Source of the DNA: Anaeromyces robustus
Taxonomy: Eukaryota > Neocallimastigomycota > Neocallimastigomycetes > Neocallimastigales > Neocallimastigaceae
NCBI GenBank assembly: GCA_002104895.1
Contig: MCFG01000054.1
Coordinates: forward strand, 35,001 to 99,000
Length of the DNA stretch: 64,000 nt
Reading direction: 5' to 3'
Part shown: piece after piece, positions 10,453 to 24,640 of the stretch
How positions within the stretch are numbered: position 1 is the stretch's first letter
Layout of the letters: every line of letters begins with the position of its first letter
Program-made: the position numbers and the translations under genes
Notes under the pieces: model-generated
Seen by the model: only the letters and a program-made list of their open reading frames with translations
Database searches by the model: none
What the model was told of the DNA's origin: nothing

Positions 10453-13373
10453 AAGAAAAATAACGATAACTTGGCAAATATTGAAGATCCGCTTGATTTT
10501 ATGCTCATTGGGAAGCTCTGCTCGAGAGCTACAACATATCTGAATTTCAGCCCATTTGGACCACTGGTTGGCGAGATATTGGACTTTAAAGGTTTACACA
10601 ATATAAAAATAAATTAAATATTTACAAGGATCCATAAATAAATAATTATAAAATTATATAGATAAAATCTTTTTATTTCAATAATTATATTATAATTTAT
10701 AATAATAATAATTATTCAGATATACAGAAAACGCCTTCAAATAATCTATAAAATTTTAATTATAATAATAATAATAATTTATATAATATATTATAATAAT
10801 TGTTAATTATTTTATAAAAAATTAGAATAGTTGATTATTATATTAATTTACAGAAATTCTTAGAATTCTAAAAAATCTCAAAAAGATTTAAAATTTACTT
10901 AAGATCTTAAATAATTAAAAATATCCCATTTTATCTAGAATTAATTATACAGAAAGATCATAAAAATCCAAAGATAAAAATAATTAATATATAGATAAAT
11001 AATTAAATAGTATACTAAATAATTAAATAATTAAATAGTTAACTAGTTAGATAATTAGAATAGTTATAAATATAAATCTTAGATTATAATTCTTATCATT
11101 AAATTTATTAATAGTTTATATAGTTTTATATTAGTTTTATATAGTTAGATTTTTATCAATATTATTTTATTCATATATTTTATTTAAAATTATACATGTA
11201 TAAATATATTATCAATAGATTATAATAATTAAATGTATTAATAATTATTAGATTTAGAAAAAGTATAAATAAGGATTGAAATTACAATTCCTTTTAATCT
11301 TTGTAAGATTATTAAATAACTTAGAATTAATGACTTAATAATCTAATTATTGTTTAAACTTTTCTTAATTAATTATTAATAAAAAATATTATTATAAAAC
11401 TTAATTATTTTAAAAACGTGTTCTTTTAATTAATTAATTAATTTATTGTGTATTAATAAATAAATTTGCCTATTAATTATATATTTGTTTAATTAGTTAT
11501 TTTGTTATTAATTAAACATCTTGACCTGACCATTATTAAACCAAAACTACCCACATTTAACATTTCAAATTTTTTATTCTTTATAAATTACTATTAATTG
11601 AAGCTTATTTACAATGTTTATTAATATCTTAAAATATTTCTTAAACAAAAATTTAAATTTTGCTAATAAATATTGAAATTAAAAGACTAATAGAGATTTA
11701 ACTTTTTAAATTGACATATACTTAAAGGGTTTGGACTAACAAATAATTTTTTTATGTTTGATATTTTTTAAAATTACAAAGGGTTAAATTATTTTAATTC
11801 AATAATTATAAATATTTTCGCGAACTTAGTTCTAATTAGTTCTAATTATACTCTCATATGAAAATTCTATTTGATATCTACAACATATACAATTTTTAAC
11901 CATTTAAAGTTATTATTTCAAGAGATATTAAACATAAAAGTAATTATTATATATATAAAATTTGGATAAATTATTTAAATCTTTTGAATGGATAATAAGA
12001 TAATAATATATATTGATAAAATGTTATTAGTATTAATCTTTATTTTATAATATTATATATTGATAAAATATTATTAGCATTAATCTTTATTTTTACATAT
12101 TATTAATTGTTTTTTCGTTAATACATTATTAGATATTATTGAAATTATTACTTTTATTAATTTTATAATATTGTATATATTATTAATATATACTTTTGGT
12201 AAAGTTTTATAATTAATATATATATATATATATGTTTAAGTAATCAATATTGTTAAAAAATTGTATAATAAGAATTAATTTTTTTATTGTTATAATCTTC
12301 ATAAGATTATCAGTAAATTTATTGTTAAATATTTATTTTAATTTTTATACTATTTTACTTTATAAAAAGAATACTATCTTCTTAATCAAAATACTAATAA
12401 TATAAACATTATATATTTATAAAAAATAGAAATAAAATGTAATAGCGAATGGGATTGGGGATTCCTCTATAATCAGATCAAATCCAAATAAATATGCTAA
12501 TCAACCAACATCATCATGTATTGGATTAAAGGTTTATTTTTTTAATGAAAGAATTTTCCTTTCTCGGACTCACACCGGTAGTATATTAACTGAGTTATCT
12601 TTAACTGTTTTGGTAATTATTTTTAAAAATATTTCAAGTATAATTGTTAAAATAAATATTATAATTTTAATTTTATTATTTAAAACATTAATAGATTAAA
12701 TAAATAATAATTACTAAAATTTTAATTACATTTTAATAGCAATAATAATATTTAGAATATTGAATTATAATTATAAAATAATAGTAATTAGATTAAATAA
12801 TTAAATAATCAATTAATTAATAATTAAAATAGTTTACAATTTAATATTAAATAAAAAAAAGTAATTTAATCTAATAAGATTACAAAGGAATATTATTTTA
12901 TTTTTTAATTTTATTATTTCTGAATTAAAATATAATCATTATTTAGTTTATATAAAAATCATTGTTTAATTTTTTTTTTATTTATATAATTCGCAATTCG
13001 TACGCCATCTTTATTGAATTTAAATATTAAAATACATGAATCATAAAAAAAAAAAACACATAATAAAAAAAATGATACTAAAAAAAATTAAAAACCGGTT
13101 AAACATTATAGATCATAATGAATATAGGAGGAAAAAAATAGTATAATAACATGTAAAAATAATAAATCCATACTAGACCTTAATTCTACATGTTGAATTA
13201 AAGTAAAATTGATCTATTCTATTCTACTTGGGTCGGTAATAGGATCGGCATTTGCCCTACTAGGCTGTCCTATTATGTTATCAGCATTGACGTTCCTTGG
13301 AGAGGTTGGTTTTGAATTTATTGAACAATATATGTTATCTTTTACAGACAACAGGCATGATATCATTCAATAG
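10453..13373 (+). CDS. Exon-like blocks of an unidentified protein (tentative)
   Basis: Five blocks on the plus strand have normal coding composition in an otherwise AT-only region, and their splice phases are compatible: 10453-10591 (includes DFMLIGKLCSRATTYLNFSP), 12446-12612 (GIGDSSIIRSNPNKYANQPT, then FLSRTHTGSILTELSLTVL), 13177-13202, 13243-13304 (IGICPTRLSYYVISIDVPW) and 13348-13373 (stop TAG). Donors are GTTTAC, GTAATT, GTAAAA and GTTGGT; acceptors end in CAG or TAG. An alternative reading of the last part uses another frame from about 13205: ILLGSVIGSAFALLGCPIML, an ETTG segment and YVPDSDT, ending at TAA 13431; this looks like a membrane helix. Both cannot be right. The first block recurs, degenerate, at about 11850-11960 and 36880-36910 (-). 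I do not recognise the family. The first intron would be about 1.85 kb, unusually long here, so this may be a broken gene or element cargo. Confidence 0.3.
11510..11965 (+). repeat. Dispersed repeat, partial copy B with degenerate exon block
   Basis: The segment from ACATCTTGACCTGACC (about 11516) through TTTATTAATATCTTAAAA matches the reversed copy C near 38170-38290. At about 11725 it carries AAAGGGTTTGGAC, also present at about 10380. It then reads TLI-stop-KFYLISTTYTIFNH, a degenerate version of the block at 10501-10590 (MLIGKLCSRATTYLNFS). So repeat plus exon-like block occur together at least twice in this 2.5-kb region. Confidence 0.45.
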
Positions 13374-13431
13374 AGCCGCAGATCGCAACAAGAATGATGA
13401 TTTTGAATATGTACCAGACTCTGACACTTAA

Positions 13432-13723
13432 AACAAAAATTCTCATTCCTTTTTGCATGGACAATTGTTAATTCTTTCACTAAAATCATATTCTCTTCCA
13501 CAAATTAAAAAAATATAAATTCGATACCTATTAGCAATTTTTCTATTTCCAAAAATATCTGTATTACTTATACTATTGATCCTATTATTATATATATATA
13601 TTTATTATTAAAATTTATAATATAATTTAAACCAAAAACAAAAAAAAAAAAAAAAAAGTAAAAACAATAAAAATAATTATTATTTTGATAAAAATATATA
13701 AATCAATCAATCAATTAATAATT

Positions 13724-13791
<68 letters not shown>

Positions 13792-13821
13792 GTTAATAAT
13801 AATAATAATAATAATAATAGT

Positions 13822-13852
<31 letters not shown>

Positions 13853-14284
13853 TTACATATAATTTTTTTGACACATAATTATTTTTTTTTTTTTTTTAAA
13901 AAAATCTACTTTTATTTATATTTTTATTACTATATAGGTTATATATATTATTATTAAATAATCATATTAATGAAGATAATTTTATAAATAAATAAAAATT
14001 TATTCTTTACATAGAGCGTTTTTTAGTAAATAAAAAATATACATATAATTTTAATAAAATTATATGTATATTTTTATTACTTTATTTTTTTTTCATTTAC
14101 GTAAATATAATATCATTAAAAAAACTTTTTTTTTTTTATTAAAAAAAAAAAAAGTGATTTTTACTATTAAATAATTATTAACAAATAAATTAAAAAAAAA
14201 AAAATTTTTTTTTTTTAAATATTATTTTTGAAATATCAATTAAATTTTTTTTAAAAAAAAAATTTTTTTTTAATTAATTTATAC
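13432..14284. other. AT-rich intergenic DNA with (TAA)n array
   Basis: No gene seen. Positions 13727-13852 are an almost pure (TAA)n trinucleotide array, interrupted twice by AGTTAA. Poly-A and poly-T runs at 14120-14275 flank the 3' end of the GH6 gene. Confidence 0.7.
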
Positions 14285-16077
14285 TTAGAAAGCTGGGTTA
14301 GCATTTTCTAATAATTGGACAAAGTATTCATGGAACCATTGACCAGCATCTGGAGCTCCTTGGAGAGAATCTGAACGAGCACATACTGGATCAGCTCTAG
14401 AACCAGTAGCAGAACCATCAGCTTCTCCTGGAGTCTTAAGCCACATGTAAGCATCTAATAATGGCATACTTGGGTTTGGATTACCCTTTGGATGTTCACC
14501 AAAACCGGTACCAATGAAGTTACACCAGGTTTCAGTTTGACTGAAGGCAGCAGAAATATCAACACCATTACGACCAGTATCAACAATGAATTTCATACCT
14601 GGGTAACCAACACCAGCAAGAGCACTGCTAAGTTTTTCGTGATATTGGTATTCAGAAGCAATTGGTTGGTAGTTAGAAACATTAGTACTTAAACCACGAA
14701 TCTTACCATTTGGAGCATTATCTAAAATTTCTTTAACAACAGATGCAACCTTATCAGTAACACCACCTAACCATTTACCGTGAGCAGCATCAAGGTAAAC
14801 ACTGACATTACTCATACTACCGAAGACATTAACAGCGTAAGATAAGGCATTCTTATGTAAGGAATGAACATTCTTACAACTTTCACTTGAACCAGTAACA
14901 AGATTACCAAGGGTATCTGGTTCAACAACCATAACAACCTTAGATTGTGGGTGACTCTTAATAGTACTAGCAATATTATCAATGTAACCCTTGTATTTTT
15001 CAAGGTCAGAAGCACCACCGGCAGAAGCATTACTGTTACAATCACGAGTTGGAATCATGTAAAGAATGAAAACAACAGTTTTAGTACCAGCAGATTCAAG
15101 ATGTCCGGCAACTTCTCCTGGAGCACCATCCCAAGCTAACCAAACGGCAGTTGGAACACTTTTAACTTTTTCAGCCTTTGCCTTTAATTCTGGACTTAAT
15201 TTTTGAATAGAAGAATCAACTTCTTCAATGAATTTTGGGTTGGCATAAATTTCATTTTCGAAGAAATTTCCAGAAGAGGCACCACCACCAGTAGCTGGTG
15301 GATTAGCTGGTTGGTTAGTTGTTGGGTTAGTTGGTTGGTTAATAATTTGATCAATTGGTTGTTTAGTTGTTTGGTCAACTGGTTGGTTAGCTGGTTGTTC
15401 TGGAGTATTTTGGTTACCATTCCATTGGTTTTGATCTTGGTTTTGGTTTTGGTTTTGGTTTTGGTTTTGGTTTTGGTTTTGATTATTATTGTTACCACCC
15501 CATTGGCCTTGATTCCAGTCATTATTACCACCCCATGGATTTTGGTTGTTTCCCCATGGATTGTTCCAATTATTATTGTTATTTTCCCATGGATTTGGGT
15601 TTTGATTTTGATTTTGATTTTGATTTTGGTTTTGGTTCCAGTTATTGTTTTGATCGCCAACAGCATTACTTTCTGGTGTAGTTGCACTTCCACCTGTTTG
15701 ACATTGTGAATACCATTCATTAATTTTTACACAATTGTATCCGGATTCACAACATGATTCACCAGAAAAGTTGTTACTATTTAAGATAATTAAATTATGA
15801 AAAACATAATATGTTATAAAATGTATATAAAGAGTTATATAAAAAAAAGGAATTAAAAAAAAAGTTACATAAAAAAAAGGAATTAAAAAAAAAAAGTTAC
15901 TATTAGCATTACAGTAATATTGTATTAATATTTTTAAATAAATAAAAGTATATATAATTTGATCTAAATAAATAATAATATTTACCCTCCACATTGAGCA
16001 TATGGACCAGCACATGCAGCGTTAGCAAATTTAATAATACCAGCACTAAGAATACTAGCACAGATAAGGAATTTCAT
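14285..16077 (-). CDS. GH6 cellobiohydrolase with N-terminal CBM1
   Basis: Two exons, 16077-15986 and 15776-14285, with a 209-nt intron (GTAAAT...AATAG), give 527 residues. Residues 1-20 are a signal peptide (MKFLICASILSAGIIKFANA). Residues 22-57 are a fungal CBM1 cellulose-binding module (YAQCGG, then FSGESCCESGYNC and NEWYSQCQ); the intron splits it right after the Cys-Gly-Gly. Residues 58 to about 200 are an N/Q/W/G-rich then T/P/N-rich linker. The GH6 catalytic domain fills the rest: ILYMIPTRDCNSNASAGG with the conserved Asp at 276 (RDC), VVEPDTLGNLV with the catalytic-acid Asp at 318, LDAAHGKWLGG, GLSTNVSNYQ, FIVDTGRNG and DAYMWLKTPGE. GH6 enzymes invert and cleave cellobiose from non-reducing cellulose ends. 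It carries CBM1 rather than the fungal dockerins common in this group, so it probably acts as a free secreted enzyme and not on a cellulosome. Confidence 0.96.
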
Positions 16078-19570
<3,493 letters not shown>

Positions 19571-20203
19571 ATGGGTGACTGTCAAGCTGCTAGTGATGAA
19601 TACGTCCAACTCTACAATAGTCTTAAAGGACAAACCTGTGATATGGATAAATATGGTTTTCCAGATTTTTGTGGCCAATGTTATTCACAATGGGAAGCCA
19701 TTTACAGCAAAATTAAATCAGCATGTCCAACTATTGATGGTTATGTAGAAAATAATTTAAAACTTATTGAAAGTACTTGTAAGAATGGTGGTGCTACTAG
19801 TAACTCTGGTAGTGCTGCTGGTTCTACTGGTTCTACTGGTTCTACTGGTTCAACTGGTGGTGCTGCTGCTGGTTCTACTGGTTCAACTGGTAGTGCTGCT
19901 GGTGCTGCTGGTTCTACTGGTGCTACTGGTGCCGCTGGTTCTACTGGTGCAACTGGTGCTACTGGTGCTACTGGTGCTACTGGTGCCGCTGGTGCTGCTG
20001 GTGCTAATGGTGTCGCTGGTACTACTGGTCTTGGTGCTACTGGTACTGCTGGTCTTGGTGCTACAAAAACTATTGGTGCTGCAAAGACTACTCTTGGTTC
20101 CTTAAATAATACCCTCTCTAGCACTAGTGACGCAAATATGGTTACTGCTAACATTTGCTTATTAACTCTTTTAATTTGTTTCATTATTAATTTATTAAAG
20201 TAA
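19571..20203 (+). CDS. Cys-rich head plus Gly/Ser/Thr/Ala-repeat protein, putative surface protein
   Basis: 210 residues. Residues 1-72 are a compact head with six cysteines (4, 23, 34, 37, 52, 70) including [16 protein letters not shown]. Residues 73 to about 165 are a low-complexity stalk of GSTG, GATG and GAAG units. Residues about 166-192 are a normal spacer, and 193-210 are hydrophobic ([18 protein letters not shown]), resembling a GPI-anchor signal. That layout suggests a cell-wall or surface protein, but no signal peptide precedes the ATG. The codon before it is AAA, preceded by TTATTAG, which could be a splice acceptor; an upstream exon with a signal peptide may therefore exist, though I could not find one. 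Codon use in the stalk (GGT, GCT, ACT) is like other highly expressed fungal genes. No family recognised. Confidence 0.7.
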   Translation: MGDCQAASDEYVQLYNSLKGQTCDMDKYGFPDFCGQCYSQWEAIYSKIKSACPTIDGYVENNLKLIESTCKNGGATSNSGSAAGSTGSTGSTGSTGGAAAGSTGSTGSAAGAAGSTGATGAAGSTGATGATGATGATGAAGAAGANGVAGTTGLGATGTAGLGATKTIGAAKTTLGSLNNTLSSTSDANMVTANICLLTLLICFIINLLK

Positions 20204-20640
20204 ACAAATTAAATATGTAATTTTATATGTTTTGATATATATTAAGTTTTAATATATATATATTATAAATATAATAAATATATTAAAAAAAGTATCATAT
20301 AGAATACTTCATTATATTATTAAATAAATTTATATATAAAATAAGAGATAAACGAATAGTAAAAAAAAAAAAAAATAAAATAAATAAAATAAAATAAAAT
20401 AAAAAATAAAAATAAAAATAAAATAAAAATAAGTAATAAAAAAACACAAATAGAAAAATAAAAAAAAAAATTATAAAAATAAATTCTTTTTATAAAATTG
20501 TTACTATTTTTTAAATAATATTAGTTAATAAAAAATAATTAATATAAAAGAATAAAAAAAAATTAAAAAATTAAAAATGAATAAATAAATAATTAAATAA
20601 TATTATAAATAAATAAATAAATAAATAAATAAAAGTCAAA
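20204..20640. other. A-rich intergenic DNA
   Basis: A-rich low-complexity sequence, including imperfect AAAAT and AAAT arrays at 20380-20440 and 20600-20632. Nothing else seen. Confidence 0.7.
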
Positions 20641-20893
20641 AGTAAAAAAAAAAAATGTATTTTGTGTAATATTTATTAAACTGTAAAAATTTGAATCTGT
20701 GTCATTACACGTCAAGTCTGTCTTTTGTGTGTTTGTGTTCAAGAAAGTGTTCAATAAAAATTGTTGTTCATGTTGTTTCCATTGTAACAGTTATCAGAGA
20801 ATTGACCATTGGTTTGTTAATTGTTTCTTATTTAAAAATCTTCGTATTAGTTACTTCTCTGATCTAGATAGAAATTTTTTTTTTATTTTTTAG
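20641..20893 (+). mobile_element. LINE C-terminal zinc-knuckle fragment
   Basis: An open plus-strand frame from about 20699 to the TAG at 20891-20893 reads NKNCCSCCFHCNSYQRID followed by HWFVNCFLFKNLRISYFS. It fits the C-x2-C-x7-H-x4-C knuckle found at the C-terminus of many non-LTR retrotransposon polyproteins, where it follows the reverse transcriptase. Here it lies immediately upstream of an RT domain, so it should be the tail of a different, truncated element copy. There is no ATG; only this tail survives. Confidence 0.5.
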
Positions 20894-20926
20894 ATAGTCT
20901 AAAATTGATCTATCCTAGTGGAATAG

Positions 20927-22690
20927 GATATTAACCAAGATATCAGCATTGAAGAAATCAAAAAGGCCATCCTTTCTATCCCTAACTTTAAAGCCTCGGG
21001 TCCCGATGGTATCCCTATTGAATTTTATAAAGCTTTAATTCCTGATTCCTCTTCGAATGACTCTGTAAATAATGATTCATATGTTCCGGCTGGTCTTAGT
21101 TGTTTCTGTTTCTTAATCAATCGTATTTGGAATGGTGATTTTCCTATTTTTTGGAATAATGCATCCATTGTTTCTATTCCAAAAAAAGGAGATCTTTCTA
21201 ATTGTGATAACTATTGTGGTATCTCACTTATTAATAATGGTATTAAGATTCTTTCGAAAATTATTGCTTCTAGAATTTCTGAATATGGTATAAGTCATGG
21301 ATTCATCAGACCAGAACAATTTGGCTTTCGGAATAAGGAAGAATGTATTAGTCTTTATATTTCTATTCTTTCTATTTGTCAAAGACGTAAATTCAAAGGG
21401 GAAGATACTTATATAGCTTTTCTGGACCTTAAAAAAGCTTACGATTCTGTGCCCATATATAACATTTTGTCGAAAATTTATACTCTTGGTATACAAGGAA
21501 AATGCTTTCAATTTTTGGAGAACCTATATCTGTCTTCCAAAGCTTGTGTTAAAATTAATGGACAATTTTCCGATTCTTTCAGATTACTTAAAGGAGTTCG
21601 ACAAGGATGTCCCTTATCTCCTATACTTTTTAATTTGTTTATCAACGACATCTTCAACGATTGCCTGCATAATGGTGTGAAAATAGATACTGAATATTGT
21701 TGTGGAGGATTATTTGCTGATGATATTGTTCTTTGTGCCCCTAGTAGATCTCGTATGAACAAACTTCTTCGTTTAGTTGGTAAATGGGCTAAGGACAACG
21801 AGATGACTTTTGGAATTAATAAATGTGGCACATTAGCTGTTAGACATGAAAATTCGGAATATATTCTTAGAGAGGACCCTACCTTTTATTTAACAGGAAT
21901 CCCAATCCCTAAAACGGATTGTTATACTTACCTTGGTATTCCCTTTCACAAAACTCTAGATTTAAAATTCGTTATTAGTAAAATGAAAAATAAAGTTAGT
22001 AAGGCTTTGTTTTCAATTCAGGGTTTTTTAAAAAATGATCTGATTCCTATTCCTCTTAAAAGAACTTTATTCTCTGCAAAAGTTATTGGACAAGTTTCCT
22101 ATTATGCACCTTTGCTTGGTTCTAACAAAAACAATACTAGTTCTACACAAACAATAATTAACAAAGGTTTTTATTGGATTTTAGGCTACTCGAAACCTAA
22201 TTCTTTTGTTTCTATTTATTGCATCTCAAAAGAACTCAATATTCCTCCACTTTCTGGTAAATGTGCTTTAGCTCAGGTTAGATGTTTTAATAAGTGGAAG
22301 GACTCCAACTGCATTATTTCAAAGATAGTCAACAATATTTCTACAACAAAAAAAAATGGACTTGGGACAAAGAAAGTAAAATATTAAATGATAAATTAAA
22401 CAATATTTCATCCTCTTCTAAAGAAATTTTGGAATTCTATTGGGACAGAGACATGAACAGTAATAAATCGATTAAAGCTAAAACTTATAAAATGTACAGT
22501 TTTGAAAAATCAAGAAATTACTTAAAGCTTAATCTAGAATTTCCTGAATATAGCAAAGGTTTTAAGTGACTACTTAGGGCAAGATGTGGATATAAAATTG
22601 ATGCTAGATTTATTGTTTTTAAATATTATTATACAACTTTTTTTCCCTCTAGTATTATTATTTATTATTTATAATGTTTTACTGGTTTTT
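20927..22690 (+). mobile_element. Non-LTR (LINE) reverse transcriptase, truncated and frameshifted
   Basis: A frame open from 20927 (right after a TAG) to 22387 gives about 486 residues with no start codon. It shows the RT core in order: FKASGPDGIPIEFYKA (RT1), ASIVSIPKKGDLSNCDNY (RT2), SLINNGIKILSKIIASRI, EQFGFR (RT3), AFLDLKKAYDSVP (RT4, first Asp), LLKGVRQGCPLSPILFNLF (RT5), GGLFADDIVLCAP (FADD catalytic box), WAKDNEMTFGINKCGTL (RT6) and YLGIPF (RT7, thumb). A poly-A slip near 22350 shifts the frame; reading resumes with KKKWTWDKESKILND. After a TGA at about 22567 it continues as LLRARCGYKIDARFIVFKYY, the usual post-RT segment, then fades. The endonuclease domain, poly-A tail and target-site duplications are not visible. 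It is dead, probably 5'-truncated. The knuckle expected downstream is absent here. Confidence 0.9.
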
Positions 22691-22819
22691 TTTTATTTTT
22701 TTATTATATGTTTTTTTTTTTTTTATGATTCATATATATTAATATTTAAATTCAACAAAGATGATGTACGAATTGTGTGCTATAAAAAAAAAAAATCCTC
22801 TTCTAAAAAAATTTATGTA

Positions 22820-23045
22820 CACGATTGGACTAAAACAAATAAAATGACCTTTGGTATTAACAAATGTGCTACAATGGTTGTTAAACCACTCAAATTCTCT
22901 CTTACTCATAATTATTCTGACCCGACCTTTTTTTCTTGGTATTAATCGAATTTCTAAAACTTCCACCTATAAATATCTTGGTTATCCCTTTTGACAATTC
23001 TCTTTCCATTAAACCTATTATTTCTAATCTTAATTCAATTCAAAA
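22820..23045 (+). mobile_element. Second LINE RT fragment
   Basis: Frames here read DWTKTNKMTFGINKCATMVV, DPTFF and, after a one-base slip, LGINRISKTSTYKYLGYPF. They parallel the RT6-RT7 part of the element just upstream (WAKDNEMTFGINKCGTLAV, DPTFYLTGIPIPKTD, YTYLGIPF). It is therefore a diverged partial copy of the same family, about 225 bp, with frameshifts and a stop in the YLG block. Together with the two pieces upstream it shows several insertions or rearrangements at one spot. Confidence 0.8.
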
Positions 23046-23068
23046 CTTAACCTGACTGTAAATTCATT

Positions 23069-23161
23069 CTCTATTAACCCAATCTATTAGGGTTAATAGA
23101 GATTTATTTTGGAGTCTTGGACATAAATCTATTAGGGTTAATAGATTTATATCCAAGACTC
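23069..23161. repeat. Two overlapping near-perfect inverted repeats
   Basis: 23069-23101: CTCTATTAACCC pairs with GGGTTAATAGAG across a 9-nt loop. 23112-23161: 23-nt arms starting GAGTCTTGGACATAAATCTA and ending TCCAAGACTC, with a 4-nt loop and one mismatch. TATTAGGGTTAATAG occurs twice. The block lies exactly between the last LINE fragment and the first homologous base of the hydrolase pseudogene, so it marks a rearrangement junction. Confidence 0.9.
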
Positions 23162-24078
23162 TAAAAAAAACGGATTTGAAGCAGTATTACTTTCCAGGAA
23201 CTATATCACTTGAAAAGGCTGTCATTAGTGTAGGTGGTGCTTCCTGTAATGAAAAAAAATAAGTATATCCATGAGTAAATTCTTACGTAAGGCAGGATAC
23301 AATGTACTTGTACTTGGATTTTGCTTATGGAAAGGACTTCCAAAAAAACTAGTCCAAATTCCTATGGACTACGCAGAGAAAGCAGTTAAATGGCTTAAAG
23401 AAGAAAAGAATATTAAGGGTATTGCCATGACCGGTATATCAACAGGAGCCGCATATACGCTTCTTGAGGCCTCACTTATTCCTGATATTGGATATGTAAT
23501 TCCTGTTATACCCTATAATTATGTTCCAGTTGGAACAGTAAAAAAAGGACTTTCATATAAAGAAGCTCATAAATCTCAATATACTTGGCATGGTGAAGAT
23601 TTACCTTATACTCCAATTAATATTCTTGATGAAAAAGGAATGTGGTGGTGGTTAAACACTGCCAGAAAAACACCAGGTTATGGTTTACGTCATTTTATAC
23701 GTTTTGGGTATGATGAAATGGAAAAAAAAAAAACAACTTCCTGAAGCTAGTAAAAAAGTTGAAAATATGCATGGTGATGTTTTATTCCTAGCTGTAAAAG
23801 ATGATGATGATGCATGGCCATCATGTTGCTGTTCCTCGTATGCTTAAGGTACTTAAAGAAGCCAACCTTCCTTTTCGTATATATATCGAGTAGAATCTCA
23901 TATATACGAAAAGGCAAGCCATATCCTTGCTAATAGTGGAGTTGAAATGAAAATAATTTCAAATTTATACTAAATTTAATGATGATTGCGGAAAAGAAAT
24001 ATCCAAAAGAATGTAATGAAGCAAGACAGGACAGCATCAAAAGAATACTAAAATTTCTTGAAGTATGGAAAACCTAAA
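23162..24078 (+). pseudogene. BAAT-type alpha/beta hydrolase, broken copy
   Basis: A diverged copy of the intact gene at 25063-25977, on the same strand. The first seven codons are missing, replaced by the hairpin block. Indels near 23185 and a TAA near 23260 break the N-terminus. A frame from 23271 to 23744 then runs in register with the intact protein: SKFLRKAGYNVLVLGF, GIAMTGISTGAAYTLL with the nucleophile box, and YTWHGEDLPYTPINILDE. A poly-A slip near 23730 shifts the frame again. An extra segment at 23870-23914 forms a perfect 15-bp hairpin and disrupts the region before the catalytic His. The tail matches the intact gene to about 24050 (YPKECNEARQDS). The 3' flank is also homologous to that of the intact gene. 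Confidence 0.93.
23870..23914. repeat. Perfect 15-bp inverted repeat inside the pseudogene
   Basis: CCTTTTCGTATATAT (23870-23884) pairs exactly with ATATATACGAAAAGG (23900-23914) around TCGAGTAGAATCTC. The intact paralogue has CATATCGAGTAGAATCCCAT and then a single AAAAGGG here, so the left arm looks copied from the right arm. Confidence 0.9.
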
Positions 24079-24545
24079 TAAATGAGAAAATCTGTCAATT
24101 ATATTAAAAAAAAATACATAAATAAAACAAAAAAATAATCTTATTCCTAATCATACCAATGATAAATATATGATTATTATTTATATAAATAACTATTTTG
24201 AAAAAAAAAAATAAAATAAAGACGATAAATTTCATAAAGCTTTCTCTCTTTATTTATCACATTCACATTATATATTTCTAATATTTAATTCTTTTTAAAA
24301 TAAATAAATAATATTTTATATAATATCGTCGAATAAATCTTTTTTTTTTTTCTTTCATTATTAAAAGAATGTTAAAAGATATAAAATTTCACTTTAAATT
24401 TGAGAGAAAATTCAATTAAGATATTTTATAAAAGGAATAATTATAAACTTTTAATTAACGCTACTATTATCCAATTATCTACCTAAATAATATATTGCAA
24501 TTAATTATTATATAAAATAAAATAAAATATTAAATATATATTCAT

Positions 24546-24640
<95 letters not shown>

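Noticed and set aside
12560-12620. Possible tRNA relic on the minus strand (GATAACTCAGTTAATATACT, then GTGTGAGTCCGAG)
   Set aside because: D-arm-like and T-arm-like words are present, but there is no anticodon stem or acceptor pairing, and the same bases read better as the exon-like block on the plus strand.
15196-15720. Frames on both strands over the GH6 linker
   Set aside because: Artefacts of the Asn/Gln-coding repeat of the linker.
19741-20184. Long frames overlapping the Gly/Ser/Thr-repeat gene in other frames
   Set aside because: Shadows of the 9-12 nt coding repeat. Only the 19571-20203 frame has a plausible non-repeat head and tail.
23080-23140. Telomere-like TTAGGGTTA
   Set aside because: Only single units inside palindromes, no tandem array. 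Not an interstitial telomere.
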